The notes beneath the pieces were generated by a model that was given only the letters and a program-made list of their open reading frames with translations, was not told the origin of the DNA and did no database searches. A program made the position numbers and the translations under genes. A DNA stretch of 44,435 bases from Bifidobacterium tsurumiense (GTDB lineage: Bacteria; Actinomycetota; Actinomycetes; Actinomycetales; Bifidobacteriaceae): assembly GCF_000741765.1 (NCBI RefSeq), contig NZ_JGZU01000001.1:8305-52739 (forward strand), in the 5' to 3' direction. Numbering within the stretch: the stretch's first letter is position 1; every line of letters begins with the position of its first letter. Of the stretch, positions 26,769 through 37,108 are shown piece by piece.

Positions 26769-29231
26769 TCAGGCAAGCGGACCGGTGTGCCAGATGCGTT
26801 CCAGATAATCCTCGATGGAACGATCCGAGCTGAAGTAGCCGGAGTTGGCCACGTTGAGCACAGCCATACGAGCCCACTTCATCGGGTCACGGTAGGTTGA
26901 TTCGATCTCGTCCTGAATGTCCATATACGCACCGAAATCAGCCAGGGTCATGAAGTAATCGTGGGTCAGCCAGTCGTTGACCAGATTCTCGTAGGTCTTT
27001 TTGTCACCCTCGGAGAAGGTGCCGTCGGCAACCATATCGATGGCCTGCTTCAGGCGAGGATCCTCTTCGTAATACCTGCGGGATCCGCCGTGATCGTAGT
27101 CGGCTGCATAGAGGGCATCCACCTCGTCAACGGTCATGCCGAAGAGGAAGAAGTTCTCGGCGCCGACGCGCTCACGGATCTCCACATTGGCGCCGTCCAG
27201 AGTGCCCACGGTCAGTGCGCCGTTCAGGGCGAACTTCATATTGCCGGTACCGGATGCTTCCTTGCCCGCCTGGGAAATCTGCTCATCGAGGTCGGTGGCA
27301 GGAATGAGGTTCTCCGCCAGCTCGATGTTGTAGTTCCATGGGAAGTAGACAGAGAGCTTGCCCTTGGTGGCTGGATCGTTGTTCACCACGCGGGACACAT
27401 TGTTGATGAGCTGGATGGTTTCCTTGGCCATTGCATATCCCGGTGCGGACTTGGCTCCGAAGAACACCGTGCGAGGAACGATGCTGTCCACATCAAGCTT
27501 GCCGGACTTGATATCCGCATAGGTGGAAATGACGGCAAGAATCTTCAGGGACTGACGCTTGTATTCGTGCAGACGCTTGACCATGGTGTTGAACATGGTG
27601 TCCGCATTGATTTCGAAGCCGTACTTGCGCTTGGCGAAATCAACAAAAGCACGCTTATTGGCCTGCTTGACCTCAGCGAACTTCTTGACGAACTCGGCAT
27701 CGTCAGCCAACGGCACCAAGCCCTGGAGCTTCTCCAGATCGCTCATCCAGGCATCGGTTCCCAGACCCTCGGTGATGAGGTCGGACATGCGCGGATTTGC
27801 CATGCGCACGAAACGACGTGGGGTTACGCCATTCGTGACATTGGTGAACTTGTCAGGATATGCATCGGAGAAGTCCTTTAGCGTCACATCCTTGAGCAGC
27901 TGGGAATGCAACTCTGCCACACCATTGACATGAGAGCCGCCGTATGTGGCGAGATATGCCATGCGGACGGAAGCATCTTTGCCATCGGTGTAGATGCGCA
28001 TGCGCTCGATCTGCTTCTTATCAACGCCCTGTGCAGCGAGTTCCTTGACGAACTGATCGTTGATCTTCTTGATGATTTCAAGATGGCGAGGCAGCAAAGC
28101 GCCGATGAGGTCTGCGGACCACACTTCCAGTGCCTCAGGAAGCAGAGTGTGGCAGGTGTAGTTGAAGGTCTTGGAAGTAATCGACCAAGCGGTATCCCAG
28201 TCATATCCGTACTCGTCGATCAGCACACGCATAAGCTCCGGAATGCCGATAACGGGGTGCGTATCGTTGAGCTGGAAGTTGATCTTCTGCGGGAATGTGG
28301 TCAGATCCGGCTTGTCTTGCCCTGGATAGAACACGCGAATGGCGTCGTGGATGGAAGCGGAGACGAAGAAGTACTGCTGCTCCAGACGCAGTGCCTTGCC
28401 CTGAGGGGTTGAATCTTCCGGATACAGGATCTTCGAGATATTTTCAGCAACGACCTGAGGACGCACGGCGTCCAAATACTCGGACTTGTTGAAGGTGAGC
28501 AGATCGAACTCATCGTAGGACTTGGAGGTCCACAGACGCAAGGTGTTGACGCGACCGGACTTGTAGCCAGGGACCATATAGTCCACCGGCACTGCGCGGA
28601 CAGCCCACGAAGGCTTCCATACGCGCTTGCCGTTCTCCTCAACGACTTCGCCTCCGAAGTTCACGCGCTGGGAGCGGCCATAATCGATATGGCCCCATGG
28701 CTCTTCGTTTTCCAGCCAGTAATCAGGCGTCTCTACCTGCTTGCCTTCTTCGTCGAACTCCTGCTTGAAGATGCCGTATTTGTATTGGATGCCGTAGCCG
28801 AAGGCGGGAACACCCAGAGAAGCCAGGGAATCGATGAAGCATGCTGCCAAACGACCAAGGCCACCATTGCCCAAGCCAGGCTCATACTCAGCGTCGATAA
28901 CATTCTGCGGATCATGTCCGAGATTCTTGACGGCCTCTTCGAATTGTTCAGTCAAGCCGACATTGAGCAGTGCGTTGCTCAACTGCTTGCCCATCAAGAA
29001 CTCTGCGCTCAGATAGCCGACGGCCTTAGTATCGCCGTTGATCATATCTTGCTGTGTTTGCATCCACGCATCCATGAGGTGGCGACGTACTGCGCTGGCT
29101 GCCGCGACATAAACATCTGCGTCGGTTGCCTGCTGCTCGGTCACACCCTGCGTGTATTTGAGCTGCTCGCGGATTTCATCCGCAAACTGCTCCGCTGAAA
29201 TAGGGGACTTTGGTGCGGTAATTTCGGTCAT
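26769..29231 (-). CDS. glgP: Glycogen/maltodextrin phosphorylase
   Basis: It releases glucose-1-phosphate from alpha-1,4-glucans with phosphate; PLP-dependent, cytosolic. The full-length 820-aa protein shows FMPN-like and GNGGLGRLAACFIDS blocks, GYGIQYKYGIFKQ, and the PLP site EASGTGNMKF with Lys666. ATG 29231 follows AAGGGAG. In bifidobacteria the product can feed the fructose-6-phosphate shunt. It stands alone between terminators. Confidence 0.97.
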   Translation of the reverse strand: MTEITAPKSPISAEQFADEIREQLKYTQGVTEQQATDADVYVAAASAVRRHLMDAWMQTQQDMINGDTKAVGYLSAEFLMGKQLSNALLNVGLTEQFEEAVKNLGHDPQNVIDAEYEPGLGNGGLGRLAACFIDSLASLGVPAFGYGIQYKYGIFKQEFDEEGKQVETPDYWLENEEPWGHIDYGRSQRVNFGGEVVEENGKRVWKPSWAVRAVPVDYMVPGYKSGRVNTLRLWTSKSYDEFDLLTFNKSEYLDAVRPQVVAENISKILYPEDSTPQGKALRLEQQYFFVSASIHDAIRVFYPGQDKPDLTTFPQKINFQLNDTHPVIGIPELMRVLIDEYGYDWDTAWSITSKTFNYTCHTLLPEALEVWSADLIGALLPRHLEIIKKINDQFVKELAAQGVDKKQIERMRIYTDGKDASVRMAYLATYGGSHVNGVAELHSQLLKDVTLKDFSDAYPDKFTNVTNGVTPRRFVRMANPRMSDLITEGLGTDAWMSDLEKLQGLVPLADDAEFVKKFAEVKQANKRAFVDFAKRKYGFEINADTMFNTMVKRLHEYKRQSLKILAVISTYADIKSGKLDVDSIVPRTVFFGAKSAPGYAMAKETIQLINNVSRVVNNDPATKGKLSVYFPWNYNIELAENLIPATDLDEQISQAGKEASGTGNMKFALNGALTVGTLDGANVEIRERVGAENFFLFGMTVDEVDALYAADYDHGGSRRYYEEDPRLKQAIDMVADGTFSEGDKKTYENLVNDWLTHDYFMTLADFGAYMDIQDEIESTYRDPMKWARMAVLNVANSGYFSSDRSIEDYLERIWHTGPLA

Positions 29232-29521
29232 TCTATGACTCCCTTAAACGGATACACGTCTAAGAACCATTATGCCATTATGCCTTGCTATGCCTCATTA
29301 CATCTAGGCACCGCGCTTGGTGCGCAGCATATTGCATACGTTCTCATAGAGCGATGATAGCACCTCATTGAAAGACTGTCACATAGCCAAAAAAACGTAT
29401 GCAAATCATGCGTTTCCTGTGCTCCTAATCCAGCATAAAACTGTCGATTATATAAATATGCGCATTGCGGAATGCTCGACCGATGGATATTTCGTCGCAA
29501 TTGCAAGGCAGAATACACACT

Positions 29522-29971
29522 ATGGCAGTGATTTGCGAACATGATATTCCGCAAGGCAGGGACGCATTCCAGCAATGGCTAGAGGCAGCTCAGGAATATA
29601 TCGTCCCCGCGTCCCCATCATCCGAGCCAGAATCCATGACGCTTTCGCAACGGTTGAATTTCGGCCCCGAACTTCCTCGTCCAGTGTGGGCCATGGCCGT
29701 GAGATACTCGTTATTCCTGCTCGAACGACTGGCACCCGGCGAGGGAGTGGAAGTGCGCGTGGCCCCGTGGGGAGCCATAAAAATCCTCGAAGGACCGGCA
29801 TCTGATCCGCACAATCTCACACCTCCCGACGTCATCGAACTGGATCCCGACGTCTGGATGCGTTTGGCAACGGGAGTGACAACATGGAGTGAGGAGCGAG
29901 AAGCCGGTCGTATCAGCGCAATGGGCGAGCGCGATGATCTAAGCGATCTGTTGCCCTTGCGAATGCGATAA
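29522..29971 (+). CDS. Sterol-carrier-protein-like (SCP2 fold) actinobacterial protein
   Basis: 149 aa from ATG 29522. The C-terminal ~90 residues carry the pattern of the small actinobacterial SCP-like family: VRYSLFLLERLAPGEGVEVR, APWGAIKILEGP, then PDVIELDPDVWMRLATG. Its ligand and role are unknown. The start is uncertain: ATG 29483 and 29465 are in frame, and ribosome sites are weak for all three. It ends facing the DUF3073 gene across a shared hairpin. Confidence 0.78.
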   Translation: MAVICEHDIPQGRDAFQQWLEAAQEYIVPASPSSEPESMTLSQRLNFGPELPRPVWAMAVRYSLFLLERLAPGEGVEVRVAPWGAIKILEGPASDPHNLTPPDVIELDPDVWMRLATGVTTWSEEREAGRISAMGERDDLSDLLPLRMR

Positions 29972-30021
29972 GGCACAGCCTTGCTCAACACTTGGCATGT
30001 CGGAATGCCTCCGCTTATACG

Positions 30022-30054
30022 TGTGCCCGTAATGCATTCCGCACTACGGGCACA
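30022..30054. terminator. Bidirectional terminator hairpin
   Basis: 30022-30031 (tgtgcccgta) pairs with 30045-30054 around a 13-base loop, between the convergent SCP-like and DUF3073 genes. Confidence 0.65.
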
Positions 30055-30072
30055 ACTCAGCAATCGCAGCGA

Positions 30073-30456
30073 TTACTCCGACTTCGGCCTTTTCAAGGCG
30101 CTTGGCATCGGCATAGGAATCGGCCTATGCGGACGCGGCTTTGGCATATCTGCCTTGTTTTCGGATTTGGTCACCGGCATTTCACCGCTGGTGGCCTTCG
30201 CAGCGGCTTCCGCCGCCCATTTTGCATATTCATCAAGATCATCATCACCGGGTGCCGACACTTCTTGCTCGTCCTCAACGGCTTCGGCCTGAGACTCGTA
30301 CCCGTCCTCACCGTCCGCAAACGGATCAAACGACCCCACGCCCGGTTCCTGCGCGCTCAGCTCCTTGGCGAGCTCGTCGTAATCGGTATCGGTTGTCAGA
30401 TACTTGAGCTTACGGGCTATTTTCTGCTGTTTCGCTTTCTGACGTCCGCGGCCCAT
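30073..30456 (-). CDS. DUF3073 domain protein
   Basis: 127 aa. The N-terminus MGRGRQKAKQQKIARKLKY followed by TDTDYDELAKEL is characteristic of the actinobacterial DUF3073 family. The middle is acidic and disordered-looking, and the C-terminus is proline- and basic-rich (PKPRPHRPIPMPMPSALKR). ATG 30456 follows GGGGGTC. Function unknown. Confidence 0.9.
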   Translation of the reverse strand: MGRGRQKAKQQKIARKLKYLTTDTDYDELAKELSAQEPGVGSFDPFADGEDGYESQAEAVEDEQEVSAPGDDDLDEYAKWAAEAAAKATSGEMPVTKSENKADMPKPRPHRPIPMPMPSALKRPKSE

Positions 30457-30539
30457 CTGACCCCCTGTAAATAATTACGGTAGCTTTCAATTCATCACAT
30501 TAGAGAGTACCACTTGTTCGGCACTGTTTCATTGTCTTC

Positions 30540-30568
30540 TTGAACTTTTACGATAAAAGCAATATTTT
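30540..30568 (+). promoter_or_regulatory. Likely trpS promoter
   Basis: TTGAAC at 30540-30545, a 17-base spacer and TATTTT at 30563-30568, 34 bp before the trpS start. A short leader leaves no room for an attenuator or T-box. Confidence 0.45.
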
Positions 30569-30602
30569 GAACGGTTTTACTATCCCATCAAAGGACTGTG
30601 CA

Positions 30603-31694
30603 ATGACGGATGAACCTCAGATGACTGCGGCCGGCAATGAAATGAGTGCCAGCTTCCTCGCAGCAAAGCAGCGTTCGGATGCAACTCTTGCCAAGTTGAT
30701 CGAGAATCCTGCAAAATTCACCATGCTTACCGGCGATCGGCCTACCGGACGTCTTCATCTGGGGCATTACTTTGGTTCCATCCGCGAGCGCGTTGCCATG
30801 CAGGAGCGTGGCGTCAATACCAATATCATCATTGCGGATTACCAAGTGATCACCGATCGCGACACCACCGAACATATCGAAGACAATGTGCTCAATTTGG
30901 TGCTCGATTACATGGCGGCCGGCATTGATCCCGAAAAAACCATGATTTTCACCCATTCTGCCGTTGCAGCCGCCAATCAGTTGATGCTGCCCTTCCTCTC
31001 CTTGGTCACCGAGGCCGAATTGCACCGCAATCCTACGGTGAAGTCGGAGATGGAAGCTTCAGGCCATGCGCTTACTGGCTTGCTGTTGACCTACCCGGTT
31101 CATCAGGCTTGCGATATTCTCTTCTGCAAGGCCAATGTGGTGCCGATCGGCAAAGATAATCTGCCTCATGTTGAGATCACCCGCACCATTGCCCGCCGCT
31201 TCAATGAGCGGTATGCCAAGAAGAATCCGGTATTCCCCGAACCATCGGCAATCCTGTCCGAAGCGCCGGAGATCCCCGGCCTGGATGGGCGCAAGATGAG
31301 CAAGTCATATGGCAATTCCATTATGTTGGGCGCCACCGCTGAGGAAACCGCCAAACTGATCAAAAAGAGCCCGACCGATTCCGAGCGTCGTATCACATTT
31401 GATCCTATTGCTCGTCCGCAGGTTTCCGCTTTGCTGACCACTGCCGGTCTGGTTACCGGCCGCAAGCCCGAAGATATCGCAGAGGAAATCGGCGATGCCG
31501 GCGCCGGCGCATTGAAGGCATATGTTGTCGAATCGGTTAATGCATTCCTGGCACCGCACCGCGAACGCCGCGCAGAGTTGGCCAAGGATATGGATGCGAT
31601 CCGCGATATTCTGCATGACGGCAATAAGCGTGCCAACGCCATCGCCGAGGAGACGCTGGATCAGGTTCGCAGTGCGATGGGAATGAAGTACTGA
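30603..31694 (+). CDS. trpS: Tryptophanyl-tRNA synthetase
   Basis: It charges tRNA-Trp. 363 aa with class I signatures: TGDRPTGRLHLGHYFGS (HIGH-like) near residue 40 and DGRKMSKSYGNSI (KMSKS) near 230. I chose ATG 30603 (AAAGGA upstream) over the in-frame ATG 30540, which falls in the promoter. A strong terminator follows, so it is probably monocistronic. Confidence 0.96.
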   Translation: MTDEPQMTAAGNEMSASFLAAKQRSDATLAKLIENPAKFTMLTGDRPTGRLHLGHYFGSIRERVAMQERGVNTNIIIADYQVITDRDTTEHIEDNVLNLVLDYMAAGIDPEKTMIFTHSAVAAANQLMLPFLSLVTEAELHRNPTVKSEMEASGHALTGLLLTYPVHQACDILFCKANVVPIGKDNLPHVEITRTIARRFNERYAKKNPVFPEPSAILSEAPEIPGLDGRKMSKSYGNSIMLGATAEETAKLIKKSPTDSERRITFDPIARPQVSALLTTAGLVTGRKPEDIAEEIGDAGAGALKAYVVESVNAFLAPHRERRAELAKDMDAIRDILHDGNKRANAIAEETLDQVRSAMGMKY

Positions 31695-31711
31695 GCACGG
31701 TCTGATCCCAT

Positions 31712-31733
31712 ATTGCGAGGCGCACCTCGCAAT
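31712..31733 (+). terminator. First hairpin after trpS
   Basis: A 9-bp stem (31712-31720 with 31725-31733) with a 4-base loop, 18 bp past the stop. Confidence 0.5.
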
Positions 31734-31743
31734 GCCGTTCAAT

Positions 31744-31776
31744 AAGCGCCGCACCTATTCGCTGGGTGCGGCGCTT
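31744..31776 (+). terminator. Second, stronger hairpin after trpS
   Basis: A perfect 12-bp stem: 31744-31755 (aagcgccgcacc) with 31765-31776. Confidence 0.65.
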
Positions 31777-31976
31777 TGCAATATCCGAATCGCGGAAGCA
31801 TTGCTATTCCAGAACGCTTCGAATCGAAGTATCACGCAAAGTTGACTTGCAGCATCACTTGCAGATTCTGGTATTCTCGCGGTACTTTCGCCCAGTTGTG
31901 GCTGATGGCAAGATATTATTCGATTGCCGCTAACCATCTTTCCGTATTATCGCAGTTGCATATTGCCAACGACATG

Positions 31977-33740
31977 TCAGACGTCATAGCGCCAACTCTT
32001 ATCGGCGAGCACGCGTGCCATGGCCAAACCGATGGGCAAGCAGACGATAACCATGAATGCCCTGAATCCCCAATCCAGGGATTGCTGGATTTCATACTGT
32101 CCCAGATGGAACATGGCTTGATACATATACATTCCGGGCACCATGATGACAATGGATGGCACTGTGAGACATATGCGGGGGTAGCCCAGATACAGCGGCA
32201 ACTTCCCATGGCGGACGGCTTGGCGCCAGGCTGTGGCCAGCAGTCCTGCAAGTAACGCTCCGATGAATGCCGCAGCCTCGGGGGGCATGCCGAAATCCAC
32301 GAAAGTCAGTCGTAGCGTATCGGTAATGGCTCCGATGATTGCAGCCGTGTAGCACATGCGCTGCGGAGAATTGAAAAGCACCGAGAATCCCCAGACTCCG
32401 GCAAATGCCGCGATGAATCGTAATCCGGCATAGACCCAAGGATTCAGATTCAACGGTTCGAAGCCCTGAGGGTTGAGGTGGACGATAAGCGCCACCATCC
32501 ATGCGGCCAGCGTTGCCATAAGAATCAACGATAAGGTGTAGAACATCCTCTGCACGCCCGAGGGGAAGTCCAATTTGGCAATATCCAAGCCACCGGTGAT
32601 CAAGGGGAATCCAGGAATCACGAAAAGCATTGCACCTATATATGCAGTATCGTGCTGCAATGCCACCGGATCGGCCAAACCGATGAGTCGCAATGTGCCG
32701 GTGCACACCAGTGCGGCCACCGCAACGGATACGAAGGTGACGAAGAACTGATTCAGTCTGCGCGCGAACATCAGCCTGCGAAGGAAATGACCGATACCGG
32801 CACCGACGAAGGCACCAATCATATCGTATGGCCCGCCGCCCAGGAGGAAAACGAAGGCCGCGCAGGCGATGGCAGCTCCCAATGCGGAAAAGGCAGGGGT
32901 GTACAGAGGCTTGCGGTGCTCGATAACATCGAGGCGATCATGTGCCTGACGCACGGTGAGAGGTTTGCGTTCAGATTGGTCAGCACTGGAATTGCTCGCA
33001 ATGTTCGGGGCTTGTCCGGCTTCAGAGGCATGTGTATCAGTGAAAGCTTGTTCACCGTTTGAGCTTTTCACATCATCGGAGATAGGGGATTTGCGGCCTT
33101 CGCTTGGCGTTTGACCTGCTATGCGACGCGCATCGAGTTCCGCCTGTTTCTGCTTGCGTCGTTGCCGTGCGGCTTGCACCAAGGATTTCTGCGCTTCAGG
33201 AGCGTCCATGCTTTCCATAAGCGCTTCAGAGACCGATGCCTTGGCGTGATACATTGAACCGACACCACAATGGGCATTGAACCAATCCGCAAAATGCTCC
33301 AGCAGCCAGATGCGTTCGGTGTTCACGCCGGTTGTCGGCAGATCAACCACCTCAGTGATGCGGTTCTTGCCATCGGTGCAGGCGGCTTCGATATTGGTGA
33401 GATTCACATCGGCCCGAACATGGACGCCCAATGGATAAGCAATGCGGTGCATCATCTCTCGCACGCGGAAACTTCCCGTTCCGGCCCCCAGATCCAGCAT
33501 GCCTACTCGCACGATGATGCTGGCTTTTGCGGCAATGCCGGCTTCCTCTACCGGCTTGTCCCAGTCACGCTCAATGTCTTCCATGTCAAGGGGAATCGCG
33601 TGGGAATGGTATTTGCGTACTGCGGTTGCGTTGGCATTTTGATTGTGCTGATCGGCTGGAGAACTCACAATACTAGTAGTAGCGTATGGTCTGCCCACAA
33701 TGTGAACAGGCCTTGTCCATTCCTTATTTCCCTGTGTCAC
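31977..33740 (-). CDS. ThrE-type threonine/serine exporter family protein
   Basis: 587 aa with about ten membrane spans in the C-terminal half. The N-terminal cytosolic part contains a DUF1212 (ThrE) domain (residues ~90-140 and 265-330), interrupted by a charged, low-complexity insert (residues ~190-265, with QRRKQKQAELDARR). The C-terminal part matches the ThrE_2 layout. The family exports threonine or serine by proton exchange; this is inferred. The start is uncertain: GTG 33740 has no good ribosome site, and GTG 33668 or ATG 33584 are alternatives. Confidence 0.83.
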   Translation of the reverse strand: MTQGNKEWTRPVHIVGRPYATTSIVSSPADQHNQNANATAVRKYHSHAIPLDMEDIERDWDKPVEEAGIAAKASIIVRVGMLDLGAGTGSFRVREMMHRIAYPLGVHVRADVNLTNIEAACTDGKNRITEVVDLPTTGVNTERIWLLEHFADWFNAHCGVGSMYHAKASVSEALMESMDAPEAQKSLVQAARQRRKQKQAELDARRIAGQTPSEGRKSPISDDVKSSNGEQAFTDTHASEAGQAPNIASNSSADQSERKPLTVRQAHDRLDVIEHRKPLYTPAFSALGAAIACAAFVFLLGGGPYDMIGAFVGAGIGHFLRRLMFARRLNQFFVTFVSVAVAALVCTGTLRLIGLADPVALQHDTAYIGAMLFVIPGFPLITGGLDIAKLDFPSGVQRMFYTLSLILMATLAAWMVALIVHLNPQGFEPLNLNPWVYAGLRFIAAFAGVWGFSVLFNSPQRMCYTAAIIGAITDTLRLTFVDFGMPPEAAAFIGALLAGLLATAWRQAVRHGKLPLYLGYPRICLTVPSIVIMVPGMYMYQAMFHLGQYEIQQSLDWGFRAFMVIVCLPIGLAMARVLADKSWRYDV

Positions 33741-34113
33741 GTCATCAGCAATGCCCTATTTCGATGGCTCACAAATGTAAATTACCGCAGCGATGATGTG
33801 TTCTATATACATCGATGGAGTGCTGGAATATCGCTGGGTTATCGGCTTTTGCGTTTCTTAATGGTCTCGGTGAAATTCATATGAACAATGAAGATGTTGC
33901 AAAACGCATTGTCTCATATTTTTGCCCAAATATCGAACTAATTTCCATAGAAAAAGTATTTCGTAACATTTGTGTCAAAGTGTGAGTCCTACAATGTGCT
34001 ATGCAACCGCTGAATACGAGGCTGTGGGCTCGCAACGGACGGCCAAAACAACCACGGAGGAGCCGTGGAGGACCGTCAGACCGAGCAACCTTACATTCGG
34101 TAAAGGAGGTCTG
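33741..34113. other. Divergent intergenic region upstream of ppc
   Basis: It should hold promoters for the exporter (left) and ppc (right). A TACAAT at 33998-34003 might be a -10 for ppc, but no well-spaced -35 is evident. I see no gene. Confidence 0.4.
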
Positions 34114-36870
34114 ATGACAACACAAGAGGAACAAATCACTCCTGCGGACGCCACGATTGTGGCTTCTGGTTTGGGGACCAAGGGTCCGGAGGAGCGCACA
34201 CTTCCCGATTCATTGAAGCATGACATGGATTTGTGCCTGCAAACCCTTCGCGAAGTGCTTGATGAATTCGATCCCGAATTGTTGTCCACTTTTGACACTG
34301 TGCTCAACTATGCAGTGGAAGCCAGCGCCGAGCACTTCTCCGGCGTTCTGGTTGATCCGGATCCAGATAACGATGGCCTGAAGAAAGCCGTCGAAATCAT
34401 CGATGAGATGAATCTGCATGACGCACAGCTGTTGGCACGCGCATTCGCCACGTATTTCCACTTGGCAAATCTGTGCGAGGAGAACTACCGAGTCTCCGTT
34501 CTGCACCAGCGCGAGTCCGAAGTCAACGAGAATCAGGCAGTTGATCCGATCAATGAGATGACCCGCGCCTACCACCAGCTGCTTGCCGAGATGGGACCGG
34601 CAAAGGCCAAGGATCTGCTTGAGAAGCTCGAGTTCCACCCTGTGTTTACGGCACATCCGACCGAAGCTCGCCGCAAGGCCGTGGAAGGCAAGATCCGCCG
34701 TATCGCAGAGCTGCTGAGTGCGCACAAATTCCTCGGAGGAACGGATAAGAAGGAAAACTACCGTCGTCTCTTCAGCGAGATCGACGCGCTGTTCCGCACC
34801 TCCCCAATCGCTTTGAAGAAGCCGACGCCAGTCGAAGAAGCCAATACCATAATCGATATTTTCGATAACACCCTCTTCAACACCATCCCGGCCGTGTATC
34901 GTCGTTTTGACGACTGGCTGCTTGGCGACCGCGCAGGCCTCGTTGAACCGCAGTGCCCGGCATTCTTCCACCCAGGAAGCTGGATTGGCTCTGACCGTGA
35001 TGGAAACCCGAATGTCACGGCCAAGGTGAGCCGCCTTGTCGCCCGCAAATTCAGCGATCACGTCATTGCCGCATTGGAAGAGTCCACAAGGAATGTCGGA
35101 CGCAATCTGACCATGGAGTCGGATACCACGCCGGCAAGCCCTGAACTCGTGAACCTGTGGAACCACCAGAAGGAAATGAGCGAACGCCTCACCGACAAGG
35201 CTTCGCTGATCTCCACCAAGGAACCGCATCGCGCAGTCATGCTGGTTATGGCCGATCGCCTGCACTACACCATCGACCGCGACGCCGATCTGATGTATCA
35301 CACCTGCGAGGACTTCATCAAGGATCTGAAGACCGTGCAGCGTTCGCTCGCCGACGGCAATGCACGTCGTGCCGCCTACGGCCCGTTGCAGGATCTGATC
35401 TGGCAGGCGGAAACCTTCGGCTTCCACATGGTGGAGATGGAGTTCCGTCAGCATTCCGTGGTGCATTCCCGCGCATTGGAAGACATTCGCGAGCACGGCC
35501 GCCACGGTGAGCGTGGTCCTCTGCAGCCGATGACCCATGAGGTGCTGGACACCTTCCGCGCACTGGGCTCTATCCAGAAGCGCAACGGCATGAAGGCCGC
35601 TCGTCGCTACATCATCTCCTTTACCAAGTCGGCGCAGAATGTGCGCGATGTATTCGAGCTGAATCGTCTGGCATTCTCCAATCCAAAGGATGTGCCGACC
35701 ATCGACGTCATCCCGTTGTTTGAGCAGTTGGAGGATTTGCAGAACTCCGTTGATGTGCTCGAAGAGATCATCAAGATCCCTGAGGTGCAAGCTCGTCTAA
35801 AGGCCACCGGCAACAAGATGGAAGTCATGCTGGGCTATTCGGATTCCTCCAAGGATGCCGGCCCGACCTCAGCTACTTTGGCACTGCATTCCGCACAGGA
35901 ACGCATTGCGAAGTGGGCAGAGTCGCATGATATTGATTTGACGCTATTCCATGGTCGCGGCGGTGCCGTTGGCCGCGGTGGCGGTCCTGCTAACCGCGCA
36001 GTTCTGGCTCAGCCAGTGGGTTCGGTGAACTGCCGCTTCAAGCTCACCGAACAGGGCGAGGTCATTTTCGCACGTTACGGCAACCCCGTTCTGGCCATTC
36101 GCCACGTTGAATCGGTTGCAGCGGCAACTCTGCTGCAGTCCGCTCCAAGCGTGGAGAAGACCAATACCGAGATGACCCACAAGTATTCGGATATGGCTGC
36201 CGCCTTGGATGAGGCTGCCCACAACCGCTTCTTGGATCTGCTCAATACAGATGATTTTGCACCGTGGTTCTCCACTGTGACGCCATTGAGCGAAATCGGC
36301 TTGCTGCCTATCGGCTCACGCCCGGCTAAGCGCGGACTCGGCGCCAAGTCGCTTGATGATCTGCGTACGATTCCGTGGGTCTTCTCCTGGGCACAGGCTC
36401 GCATCAATCTGGCAGCATGGTATGGCCTCGGTTCTGCCTGTGAAAAGTTCAACGATCTCGATACTCTTCGCAAGGCATACGAAGAATGGCCTCTGTTCAG
36501 CACATTCATCGACAATATCGAAATGTCGCTGGCAAAGACCGACGAACGCATCGCCAAGATGTATCTGGCTCTGGGCGATCGTGATGACCTGCGCGACAAG
36601 GTGCTCCAGGAGATGGAGCTCACTCGCAAGTGGGTGCTCAAGATCGTCGGAGACGAATGGCCGTTGCAGCACCGCCATGTGCTTGGACAAGCCATCCGCA
36701 TTCGCTCCCCTTATGTGGATGCGCTTTCGGTCACTCAGGTACTCGCACTGCGCTCCTTGCGTCGCAAGGTGGATAAGGAAGAACTCAGCCAAAGCCAACA
36801 GGCAGAGTTCATCTACCTGATCCTATGCACGGTGTCCGGTGTGGCTGCAGGCCTGCAGAATACCGGCTGA
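34114..36870 (+). CDS. ppc: Phosphoenolpyruvate carboxylase
   Basis: It makes oxaloacetate from PEP and bicarbonate, the main anaplerotic step in bifidobacteria. 918 aa. Signatures are the catalytic-His motif VFTAHPTEARRK, SDRDGNPNVTAK, the VMLGYSDSSKDAGPTSA block, and HGRGGAVGRGGGP; the C-terminus ends NTG, as in the family. ATG 34114 follows a near-perfect AAAGGAGGT. The carbonic anhydrase gene further right could supply bicarbonate. Confidence 0.97.
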   Translation: MTTQEEQITPADATIVASGLGTKGPEERTLPDSLKHDMDLCLQTLREVLDEFDPELLSTFDTVLNYAVEASAEHFSGVLVDPDPDNDGLKKAVEIIDEMNLHDAQLLARAFATYFHLANLCEENYRVSVLHQRESEVNENQAVDPINEMTRAYHQLLAEMGPAKAKDLLEKLEFHPVFTAHPTEARRKAVEGKIRRIAELLSAHKFLGGTDKKENYRRLFSEIDALFRTSPIALKKPTPVEEANTIIDIFDNTLFNTIPAVYRRFDDWLLGDRAGLVEPQCPAFFHPGSWIGSDRDGNPNVTAKVSRLVARKFSDHVIAALEESTRNVGRNLTMESDTTPASPELVNLWNHQKEMSERLTDKASLISTKEPHRAVMLVMADRLHYTIDRDADLMYHTCEDFIKDLKTVQRSLADGNARRAAYGPLQDLIWQAETFGFHMVEMEFRQHSVVHSRALEDIREHGRHGERGPLQPMTHEVLDTFRALGSIQKRNGMKAARRYIISFTKSAQNVRDVFELNRLAFSNPKDVPTIDVIPLFEQLEDLQNSVDVLEEIIKIPEVQARLKATGNKMEVMLGYSDSSKDAGPTSATLALHSAQERIAKWAESHDIDLTLFHGRGGAVGRGGGPANRAVLAQPVGSVNCRFKLTEQGEVIFARYGNPVLAIRHVESVAAATLLQSAPSVEKTNTEMTHKYSDMAAALDEAAHNRFLDLLNTDDFAPWFSTVTPLSEIGLLPIGSRPAKRGLGAKSLDDLRTIPWVFSWAQARINLAAWYGLGSACEKFNDLDTLRKAYEEWPLFSTFIDNIEMSLAKTDERIAKMYLALGDRDDLRDKVLQEMELTRKWVLKIVGDEWPLQHRHVLGQAIRIRSPYVDALSVTQVLALRSLRRKVDKEELSQSQQAEFIYLILCTVSGVAAGLQNTG

Positions 36871-36888
36871 TTCACGCTGAATATCGCG

Positions 36889-36928
36889 AAGGGCGGTGGG
36901 TTCTCTTGCAGAGCCCACCGCCCTTTTG
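36889..36928 (+). terminator. Rho-independent terminator of ppc
   Basis: A 12-bp stem (36889-36900 with 36914-36925) followed by a T-rich tail, 18 bp past the ppc stop. Confidence 0.82.
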
Positions 36929-37044
36929 TATGTGATACGTATTTGGATTATTGGCACGCGCCGCCTTCTGGCATTGCTATCCATATAGGCAAATCCCAGG
37001 GTTACAGGCCAAATCCTACGCAGGCAGTACACGTATAGACTGCT

Positions 37045-37093
37045 CAAAAAAACTGTGCACCTCAATCGAGCAGATCAAATTGAGGTGCACAGT
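37045..37093 (-). terminator. Rho-independent terminator of ahpC
   Basis: A perfect 15-bp stem: 37052-37066 pairs with 37079-37093. On the minus strand it is followed by a run of T (37045-37051), 15 bp past the ahpC stop. Confidence 0.88.
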
Positions 37094-37108
37094 CAATACA
37101 GATTCGGT

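Noticed and set aside
34210..35790. 526-codon ORF on the minus strand within ppc
   Set aside because: It is antisense to the well-supported ppc frame and has no family features.
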